Assembly (NCBI GenBank): GCA_038496445.1
Contig: JALMLS010000410.1
Span: 1 to 20,654, forward strand
Direction of reading: 5' to 3'
DNA: 20,654 nucleotides
Source of the DNA: Trichosphaerium sp. ATCC 40318
Taxonomy: Eukaryota > Discosea > Flabellinia > Trichosidae
A program made the translations under genes and the position numbers. This document shows, one piece after another, positions 1 to 9,800 of this stretch (the stretch's first letter is position 1; each line of letters starts with the position of its first letter). The notes beneath the pieces are model-generated. The model ran no database searches. It worked only from the letters and a program-made list of their open reading frames with translations, and was not told the DNA's origin.

Positions 1-2954
1 CGTGGATGATGTCCTTTGTTATAGTCGTCCACGAAGACAAAACATTTCGAATGACTGGTCCGTTTATAATGACGACACCAGATATCGTTATGAGCATACG
101 GTTGAATATAATAGGAGAGAATAGTATGTATGTTATAAAGAATAGTAAATGAGTAAGCCATCGAGTAAGTGTTGGTACAAAACTCAAGAACCAAAAAGCG
201 CGAATGAACCAAGGATAAACTAGGAAAAAAGTGAGATTTCTTCCATGACACAAAAGTGTTCATTGTTGTATTATTTTTTTACCTTTACGATGTAGAATCC
301 ATCTCTGTGCACTACGTAAACAACCAAAACAACATAATCCACCACTTGAGCATTTCTTGGCATCCTTTGGGATAAAACTGCACAAATTATCGAGAATGAT
401 AAAAAGCCCATATCCCAAGATCCACAAGCAATCTAGTGCTACTTCTATACCCTAAAAAACAATATTAATCATCTACACGTGTAATAACATTTTAAGATTT
501 CATAAAACACGTGCCAGAATTATTTTAACAGGAAGCTGAGATTCGATATCGTAAATTTTTAGAGAAGAAATAACGGAGAATAAAGGAAGAACACCAAATA
601 GGCCAAAGTATATTGTAATTGAATAAATGTACTTTAGTACATTATCTCTCTCACAACTCCATGCATTAAAGGAACAACAGCAACTAAACAACAAGCAAAG
701 TGAGATATAATTTGAAGCAAAAACAAAGGAGTGATGGAATACTCTTTTGAAACAAAAAAAAGTAGGAAAAAAAAAAGATATGTTGACGTTTGTTTCGTAC
801 CATTTTTTTTTCTTGTCTGGTGCTCCTGTCACTTGTAGTTCTACCTCTTTTCTTATATCAATACTATCGTTTAATTTTGTTTTCATGTAATCATACTCTT
901 CTGAAGAACGACAACAACGCCAACAACAAGTACAAAATCTTGTTGTGAATACTTTGAAAAAATGAAATTGCTGAGAAAGTTCGTCTTTAGCAAGACGTTC
1001 ACCAACTGCATATGCAATAAATAGAGCTAAAACAAACGACACAATATAAAAGAATATTGTTCCGAACGTTCCCTTGACAGGGTCTCTAATGGTACACTCT
1101 GAAAGCTAAAAAGATGTGAGGAATGCAAACAAAAAAACTGCCAAAAAAACTGCCAAACAAATGAACTTGTACCTGCTTTTTACAACAATAAAGGGCGTCG
1201 CCATCACCCCTGTAACACGATGTAAATCGTGAAGGTAAGTAAGATAAGAATGGTGTGTCTTTAGTAAGAACAGGTTCTACTTCGCTATCTTCTTGGTATT
1301 CATGCATGCGGAACAACACCTACAACACAAAAATTAAAAAAGTTGTTAAAAGATGTAAATTAAAAAAGTACACTTAGGCCCCAACCTCCTATCAGTTGCC
1401 GTCTTTTCAATTCAGGGATAGAATCACATAACGGCTATAAAGAGAAAGGTTAAATAAGTAATATTACTAATAAGTTATACCTTGCGAAGCTTGAAGTCTA
1501 TATCAAGAGCGGGAAGAGATTTTGGAAAATGTCCATAAGACATAAAATCAACAAAATCAGCTGCAGCTTCCAACTCAACAAACGCAGTAAATAGCCATCT
1601 AGCGTATACTGTCTACAAATAAAGTTGTTACTAGGCGCATGCGTAATACATTTTTGAGACATACCTCATTCATGGTATCCATGACGTTAATTCTTAATTC
1701 TGAAATATCAGAAATTGTAGGAAGCTGTGCCACGAAGTCGTCCATTGTTTCTGTAGGTACCATGAAATCTTCAAATTCCTGAATATCGTATATATCTAAT
1801 TCAGCTTTATTGTTGCCACCTGATAGTGACCAGCAACCGTAGTCTCCTAAAGACAACTATAAATACAACAAAAGTTTGTACCTGATTTTTTGATTTTCCC
1901 AAAAAAAGGTTGATTTATCGTACGCTTGTCAACAGCCACTACTTCAGTTACATAAGCGGCTAAGAACCCATCTTCTCCGTAAAGGAACAATGCTAGATGG
2001 TATGATCCACTTTTAGGAAATGATACAGTCCACTGTTCACTCATTGTGAAGTTTTGTGTAGTTGTTTCAGTGCCTTCGTGAACTTGCACTTTAAGTACAA
2101 GGTTACCTAATAGAACATTAACGGCAAACCGAAATAAGAAGTGACAAGACAAAAATATTGATGTAGTACCTGTAGAAGGTATAGGATGCTTCTGATGAGA
2201 AGAATCATACAACAGTACATTCATAGGTAAATCTCTTTCTGAAGGCATATGTACAACGTTTTTTCTATCAGTCCATACATCAGTATCATTGAAGGTAACA
2301 TTGAGGTATCTAGGGATTCCTGCACGTTTGAGAGTATTAGGTTATAACAATCATACCGGGAGAGTAGTCAAATTAAATTAAATGGTAGCTCGTACCTGAC
2401 TTTACAAGTTCAATTGTAAATAAAGTTGTGATTGGAATTAAAGTTGGTTTACTTGTAATTCGTAGTCTGAAGCTTACACCAACCTCTCCAGTGAATAATA
2501 GTTCTACGAATATGTAAATAATAAATTGAAAGGATCTTCATTATATAAGATGCTCGTACTAGGGAATGAGACTGTTCCGTTTGATTGCATAATTGCTTTA
2601 TTTCCATAAGCTGTAACTTCAATACCCTCTGATACAATTGGCTCTATAATGATTTCTATACCTTCTACACTACTACCAGTCTCTGTATTACCTACTCGAT
2701 AATTAATATTCACGTGTATAATTGAGCATTCGCCTAAAAAAGAAAGTTCGGTTTCAGGATTTTTTTGTACCAAGTTTGTCTTTGACGAAAACTGTTAAAG
2801 GCGTTTCCTCAAAGGAAAGACGTTCTTCGACAGGTAGAACTACTAGAAATTGATCATGATTGTGTGGTGAGTATCCAAGGTGCGTTGCTTGGGTCGTTAA
2901 TGAGCCATACGCCAAAATGAGCACCAAAGCAAAGATTAACGCTTTTGACGCCAT
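1..2954 (-). CDS. Multipass membrane protein with secreted N-terminal ectodomain (3' end outside window)
   Basis: I do not recognise the family. The gene reads leftward from the ATG at 2954-2952. Exons: 2954-2771, 2733-2560, 2503-2396, 2319-2170, 2106-1882, 1846-1665, 1612-1481, 1434-1372, 1319-1173, 1105-801, 683-509, 451-283 and 219 to beyond 1. All joins keep phase and give at least 744 residues. The start opens a signal peptide (MASKALIFALVLILAYGSLT). About 450 residues of beta-rich ectodomain follow, with N-glycosylation sequons such as NGT and NVT and several cysteines near the membrane. Then come hydrophobic helices: IFFYIVSFVLALFIAYAV, a Cys-rich loop (CTCCWRCC), YIYSITIYFGLFGVLPL, LWILGYGLFIILD, and two more at the left edge. 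This suggests a surface receptor or channel-like protein. The donor at 508 (GTTTTATG) is weak, and the intron at 1847-1881 is only 35 nt. It is divergently transcribed from the NOX gene. Confident as a gene, unsure of function. Confidence 0.75.
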
Positions 2955-3668
2955 TTTCTACTACCAGTGGTTTGTTAGAGAGCTCACACGGACAAGGAAA
3001 AGAAATAAACCCATTTCGCGCTAAAAGGTAGATGATACCGAAGGTACGCCCTCAAACGTTATAATAACTGCGCTTACTACGCAACCATTTACAGTTGAAA
3101 ATACGTACTTCGCGCTTTATTTTCCCGCTATATTAATTGCAGCGCGTACAGTGCCACTACAGGTTCTATTGATAAAGTAAAAGGCCAGTCTGAAAAAGTC
3201 TGTCAAAGCCTGTGGCATCATCGCCTAATATAGCTTCAAAGCTTGTTAGTACACACAGCGCTAGCGTTCTTTGTACTGCCAAACCGTCTACGCCAAATTC
3301 CGCTAGTTGAAATATTTTCGCCCAAACAGCGTCAAACACGTCGCGATAGGTGCCAAAAGCAATATACGCTCTTTCTCTTACTGAGTAAAACACTATAACT
3401 ACACGGAGATAAAACCAGGTCTGATCTTCCCAAAAAAATAGCTCCATCTATTGCTTGACGGTTGCGTACACTTCATGTGCTTAAAATAGACTTTTACGTT
3501 GAGCTCAAAAGCGAATTTATCACAAGTTCTTTACAGCACTCCAGAGTTACTCACTACGTCAAAACGAAACAATCACGTGATATTTCGCTTTTTGTTTTTT
3601 GTACTCGGTTTTTTTTCTTCGCTTCTTTAAACAAGTACACAATACAATCATTTCAAGCTTCCACCGCT
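2955..3668. promoter_or_regulatory. Divergent promoter region between the membrane-protein gene and the NOX gene
   Basis: About 714 bp separate two genes read in opposite directions, so both promoters must lie here. TTTCGCGC at 3014-3021, CTTCGCGC at 3108-3115 and TTTCCCGC at 3121-3128 resemble E2F-type sites. A CACGTG palindrome (TCACGTGA) lies at 3573-3580, and a long pyrimidine tract (about 3585-3630) leads into the NOX start. A 93-codon minus-strand reading frame at 3166-3447 has plausible composition but no recognisable domain; I do not call it a gene. The regulatory roles are inference from motif resemblance only. Confidence 0.45.
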
Positions 3669-6460
3669 ATGGCAACAAACGATAATGAACGAGGTCTTCC
3701 TCCCGTACCTGTGGAGGACGGTAGCCGCGCCCTTCCAGCAGCTCCAGACGACGCACGTGCTACGCCTCCACAAGACGATACGTACCAAAGCAGTGGTTAC
3801 AAAGAACCGCTTTCAGCCATTCAAACTGCGAGCCCTGCTTCTACAAATCCTATTCCTGCTACTAGCGGAGGTTATAGAAAATCAAAAGGCTGTTGTAGTA
3901 CCCTAGGCGACTACTGGACCAACGAGGGAGTCAAAGTGATATTTATTAGCATTTATGTAATTGTAAACCTTATTTTGATTGTAGAGCGCTATCATTGTAC
4001 GCTAGTGTTTACTACGAACTACAGTATTACTCACACGTATTAGTTTATTGGTTTAGACAAACTGCGGCTGATTTACCAGGGAATAGTACGATTACACCTT
4101 TCGATGTACGTTACGAAGAAATATAAAGCGCTAGCGCTCTGTTTAAAGAAGTTCATGTTAAAGACTTTACGAAAAGGGTTTTGACAACTTCTTATTTTAG
4201 GTTCTTGGTCACGGATTATGCGTAGCACGTGGTACAGCTGCTGCTATTAAGTTTAACTGCGCGTTTCTACTGATTTGCGTACTTAGAAACTTTTTATCTT
4301 TGTACGTGTTTTTCGAAAATTACGTTTTTTTTTTTTCCATGTTAGTGGCTTCTGACTGTTGTCACAGCCTTCGAGGTTCGTTTGTGGGAACGTACCTTCC
4401 CATCGATAAAAATATTGTGCTTCACAAATATATTGCGTGGTTTACCCTTATACTGGTTACACTTCATTCTGGGGCTCATTTCATCAATTTCTTTCGAGTT
4501 ACAGATGGCCGTGCTACAGCTGATGAATTACGTGCTTTGAACCTTGGTACTACGCCTGTCTCGTATTGGATAGTGGTATGTGCCTTCAAGCAGCCAGAAA
4601 AAAAATGCGAAAGTAACACGTAAAACGTGATACCTCTACACGTTTTTATTTTTACAAGCGACGTCAACAAGCACAGCTAGCGCTATCGCTTGTGAATTCG
4701 TTTCCTAGTGCTCCGGTTTTTTGTAGACTAACTCTGTTTTTTTAACTCCAGGTTGGTACTCGATTGCCTGGTATTACTGGCGTTATTACTAGTATCATTA
4801 TGATTCTAATGTATACATCTGCTGTCGAGTATGTTAGAAGTAATATGTTTGAGGCTTTTTGGTATACACATCATCTATTTATACTATTCTATGGTCTTAT
4901 TGCGGCGCATGGTACACATCTTAGTTCACAAATATAAAAAGCCAGTGCTTTTTCTTTAGAGATTTCGCTATCGCTTTTGCGTACTCCAGAAAACAATAAC
5001 AACAAGAAAACAGTGTCTTTGTGAGATTGTAAAACTGTTGTAAACGGTTTTTTTTGTAAAAATCAAACTAATCTCCTACTCTAGGTCAACTCGAGTTACT
5101 GGAGAGATCTAGCTTCTGGCTTTGGACTTTTGGACCTTTTGTATTCTATTGCCTTGAGAGATTAGTCAGGCTTATACGTGGTTCTCAAAAGACGATTATT
5201 TTAAAAGCTATACAGCATCCTTCGCGAGTTGTAGAGCTTAGAATGCGTAAAGTCAGTTTCAACTACCAACCAGGTCAATACGTATTTTTGCAGTGCCCTT
5301 TCATTGCTAACTACGAATGGCATCCTTTTACTATCAGTAGTAGCCCTGATGAAGATTTCTTGTCTGTACATATTCGCGTAAGTGGTTTTTCATCTACGCG
5401 ACAAATACTTCTCTTTAATCTCATTTTGGGGTGGTTTTTACTTCTATGCTTATATGCTAACTGTGCTCTTAGGTTGTTGGTGATTGGACAGGAGAACTTG
5501 CAAAACTTCTCAATCCTAACGGAGATATGGGCGTAGTGCAAGAGAACATGATTACAGCTCCAAATGGAACGCCTATCATGCTTATAGATGGTCCATATGG
5601 TGCTGCATCCGAAGACTTTTACAAGTTTAAGAATTTGATGTTATTCTCTGCTGGTATTGGTGTTACACCTATGGCATCCATCCTAAAGGATATGTACTAT
5701 CAGATGAACAATGGAAACCTAGTAATCAACAAAGTTCACTTTTATTGGAGTAACAGAGATCGTCATGCTTTCGAATGGTTTATTGATATTCTTACAAGTA
5801 CGTTTTTTACGTGCTACGTTTTTCTTTATGTCGTCAACAAAAACTGCCTTAACCACTCATCACTTAACATTTCAACAATCGTTCTTACAGAAATTGCACT
5901 ATGTATTTAAAAAAAACGGAGTTGGTGTATTTTTAGAGGGAAATCTGAGTTTTATTCAAAGTCACGTGATTTTTTCTAATCGTTATGTCTAGACATGGAA
6001 AAAAAAGCAGGGATTGATTTCATTGAGATAAATATATACCTCACATCCAGGCTTTCGCCTGATCAAATTAAATCTGTCATGGCTGCTGGTGATGATGTAC
6101 CTGATCAAGTAACAGGGTACTACATTTTTTCCTATTTTTTTCTTTGCTTTTTTGGAACTACAAAAAACCAATCGTACTGAAGTCGGACCTGTGCTAAGTT
6201 TTAATTTTGAACTACGTAATAGTTGTGTTATTGTTTGAGCTTCTTTTTTGTTGATTTTTTATTTAAGGCTTGAAGCAAGAACGAATTATCATCGTCCTAA
6301 GATTGATCAAATATTCCGTCAACAAGAACAAAGATACAAAGGACAAAAAGTAGGTGTATTCTTCTGTGGACCTCCTGTATTTTCTAAAAAACTGAACGCT
6401 GCTGCTAAAAAGTATACAAGACATGGTACTAAATTTGTATACCACAAGGAGAATTTCTAA
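3669..6460 (+). CDS. NADPH oxidase catalytic subunit (NOX, gp91phox-like, no EF-hands)
   Basis: Transfers electrons from cytosolic NADPH through FAD and two hemes across a membrane to oxygen, making superoxide. Exons: 3669-3996, 4044-4105, 4201-4301, 4368-4575, 4752-4911, 5085-5377, 5473-5797, 5993-6116, 6268-6460; about 597 residues, near the usual 550-600. After a Pro-rich 70-residue N-terminus comes the ferric-reductase membrane domain. The four heme histidines have canonical spacing: His183/His197 (H-x13-H) and His273/His286 (WYTHH...AAHG). RNFLSFLRGS is also typical of the family. FAD site HPFTIS is at 366-371; NADPH-binding GPYG at 424, GIGVTP at 445 and CGPP at 567; the C-terminus ENF is canonical. 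I chose ATG 3669 (context CCGCTATGG) although the frame is open to 3462. The join 5797/5993 is less certain: an extra exon near 5893 would lengthen the loop before IYLT. No EF-hands, so no direct calcium control is visible. Confidence 0.95.
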
Positions 6461-6830
6461 GTTAGTTACAAAGTACAAATTTGACCCAACCATATAATGT
6501 ATAATAAAGCCCATTAAGTTGACTCTTAATTTTAATTTTGAACGATGACGGGTTCAATGGCTTGTGGTGTTTATGGTAAAATACAACCTCTTTAGAAGTC
6601 ACTTCGATAAAATTTATCTGAAATGTGGCGATGTTTCGGCCTAAAGTTCAATGAAAGCTCGTTGGTTGTAACGCTTGCTACCTAAGCCAACTTATCAGAA
6701 GATAACTCAGAACAACACCAATACTCCAGGAGTATAAGGAGAAGACTCACCAAGAGTAACAACACAAGGTAGCGGCATCTGAAGTAAAATAACTGCTTGT
6801 GTAATAAAGCAATACTAAAACCTTTACAGT
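6461..6830. other. Intergenic: NOX 3' flank and F-box gene 5' flank
   Basis: About 370 bp between two genes in tandem. Apart from AATAAA signals I see no coding potential, RNA gene or repeat. The promoter of the F-box gene must lie in the right half, but no clear core element stands out. Confidence 0.4.
6503..6508 (+). terminator. Polyadenylation signal of the NOX gene
   Basis: AATAAA lies about 43 nt after the NOX stop codon, in the expected place for a 3' processing signal. A second AATAAA occurs near 6804. Confidence 0.5.
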
Positions 6831-9800
6831 ATGACTTCAACGAGCATCTCAACTATTCCTACAGAGTTATTACATGATATATGCGCTGTAGCATCTGGAA
6901 AAGATTTACTAACAATATCTGCGTTAACTACACGCTTCGTTGACGCCTCAGGTAATTAAAACTGTTTTAACATGAATAATAACTTTAATCGTTTAGAATC
7001 GGCTTTCAGGCAAAAAATCAATAAGAAACTACAAAGACAGGTACTTCCACGCCCACTGACATTCTTAAATAGACAATAACAACAAATCGTTAACGTTTTT
7101 TTTTCTCATTCAAGCCGACACCTTCTGAGACCTGGAAAATGCAGTATTTTTGCCTACAGCACTTGTATTGTACTCATAAATCGAAAGGATGGAGAGGGCA
7201 AGAAATAAGTATTTTTCCAGATGGTACAGCGGTTATTTGAACTGAATTATTGTAAAAACCTTAAGGGCTCTTTATAATATTTATTTGACAGAGAGGGAAA
7301 TATCCCCACCTTTTAGGGAAATATCCCGTAGTGTGGATTTTTCCGAGTGCTGGTACTTTTTTTTTCTTCTTTTTTTTCAGATTCTGCACTACTACATACT
7401 AATTAAGCGGTTGGAAGAACTTTGAGCGATAGGTAACAGTGAGTAACCACATTATAGTGCCAACTCTTTTTTACACTGATTTTTTTTGGTACTACATCAT
7501 TTCATTTGTACCTTGACATCCTCAATACATTAGTTGTTGGTTTTTTCGCCTATGACAAAACTGGCAATTTGAAGCACAAAGAACTTAACAATGGACTATG
7601 GCATAATTCTGTAAGGACACAATTTATCGTAATTTACTTTATTATTTTTTGGTACAATAAAACAAGCTCCCTCAATCCTTCAATGTACTGTTAATCCGTG
7701 TTGTTTGCTTGGCTGTGATAGGTTATTGAGCTGTTATTGAAGTTGACAATAGTAGATTAGTAGTTGTGTAATTAAACAAGAATCTTACCAAATCTCTGAA
7801 TATACGATAGTAAAAAAAAAAAACCACGTGATTGCAGTGAGTTTAAATCACAAATAATTTTTGAGTATGAAAACGTACCTTTACCACTGGCATCATGTAT
7901 TTCAGACCTTATATCCCGAGAATTTAATTTATACTTGTATTTTCAACTTTTATCTTTCGTGAGTGTGAGAGTGTAATTATTGGTGTTGATTACATGACTA
8001 GTTGGAGTAAGTAACAAGTTGTTGTCATTTTGATCAAAAAGTACATAAACACCTTTGCTGCGCGTAGGGTTATGTGTTGATGTGGATATAAGCATGTTTC
8101 AAATTAAAACTACAACAAATTGTTATAAAGCTTCTTATGAGGGTTATTACGTTGACTACGTACTATGGGAACAAAAAATAGACAATACTGAGTTTTTTTA
8201 AGTGATTTGGGGAGTATAACACGTCAAACCAAAAAAACCTTATTGCAGTGTTTGGTGGCTTCTTGTGGCTGCTTTTCTGTGGTCCTTGTGTACTTTAAGC
8301 TGGTTAATTATCAAAACTGACTTATTAGCTATTCTCGGCACATCAATGGAAGAAGTGGTACCGGTAACACAATTGCCGTTGTTGCTGAACCACATACATG
8401 CGACTAAGACAAACTATAATGCACATTGGAAGCTAGAAACTAAAAAAAAGAAGGTTCAAACTCTTCGTTGTGGAAATGGAATCAAAAAGCAAACGGGTGT
8501 ATTAGGAGGTCCTTGCTTTAGCAACCCAAGATTCGCGGGAAAAGAAGCTCTTTCTTATTTTAAAATTCCAGCTGAACTTGCCGATAGAAAGAGAATTATG
8601 TGCAAAGAAGTCTTATTTTGCAATAGCTGCACCAACTGTAGTTGTAAGCTCACATGGACCATTTATTGCAATTCACAAGAAGAAGCCACCATTAAAATAA
8701 CTGGAGTACATGATTTAGCCTCTTTCCAGGCGAGAGAATCTATTCCTGAAGACTATTTTTTATACTTGGTGCGTTTTGGTTTTATTTGTTTAATTTCCGT
8801 GCTAAATTTAGTAGGCACGTAAAAAGTTGATTGAGGAAGATGAATATGGTACTTCAGAACGTTATGGTCGTGTCAAGCCAAGTGACTTTGATGACACTTT
8901 ACGAAAAATGAGACGTCAATTAAAGCGAGATAAATTAATTGTTGATGAAGAAGATAAGAAGTGGATAATTGATCAAAGCACAGTACATGACTGGCTCAAA
9001 AGTAATCAAAAGACTCCTCCGTAAGTTCCCCGAAAACAACAAACTAAACAAACATTAACTCACACAAGGTCTGAAAATATCATTCAAGAGCTGCGCAATT
9101 TTCTACAGGACCCTGTTAACAAACCATACATTGTGTACCCAGTTTTAGATGAATTTCGGCCCTCTGAAGACAAAAGCAACTTTGCAGTAGTTTTAGCTAC
9201 AGCAGAGTCATTAAAACTGCTAGCCAAGTATGGCCAGGGCGTGATTGGCATTGACAGTGTGTACAAATTTAATGCGTACTCATTTCCAATCTGGGGTGTG
9301 GTTTGTGAAGAACCTAAAACAGGAAGAGGCATTTTGTGTGCTTTATGCATTGCATCTAGCAGTAAAGCAGGTAATATTGCAGCATTTTTGAAAGCGTTGA
9401 AAGATAAAATGGAACAACTGCCAAATGGTACGTAAAACACGTCTAATAATTAAATAATTTATTGTACAGGCGTAAAAGAATGGAAACCAGTAGTTATGAT
9501 CGATAAAGATAAGGCGGAGAAAAAAGCCATTTTGATGCTGGGTTTGGCGTTTATATTGTGTCAGTTCCATTACCATAGAACGTGGGGCAAAAAAATTGTA
9601 AGTTTGTTCAAATACAGCCATGGCTCTAAAAAATAGTACGTACTGTTTACTTTGCTTTCAAGCTGATATTAGCACAGTGATGAGGTGATGGAACAGCTTT
9701 TGATTCTTGAACGAGCTACTTCTGTTAAAAACTTGAATATTCTAGAACGTGACTTTAAAAAATGGTGCCAAAAACGTACAAAATCATGGACTACGAATGC

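Noticed and set aside
3462-3668. Upstream ATG extending the NOX protein by 69 residues
   Set aside because: The added sequence is a pyrimidine-rich, low-complexity leader without family resemblance; the ATG at 3669 has better context and gives a normal length.
5893-5992. Extra NOX exon after the acceptor near 5892
   Set aside because: It would add residues in a loop where NOX proteins have a fixed spacing, and needs a further weak donor; direct joining of 5797 to 5993 gives a closer length. Not fully excluded.
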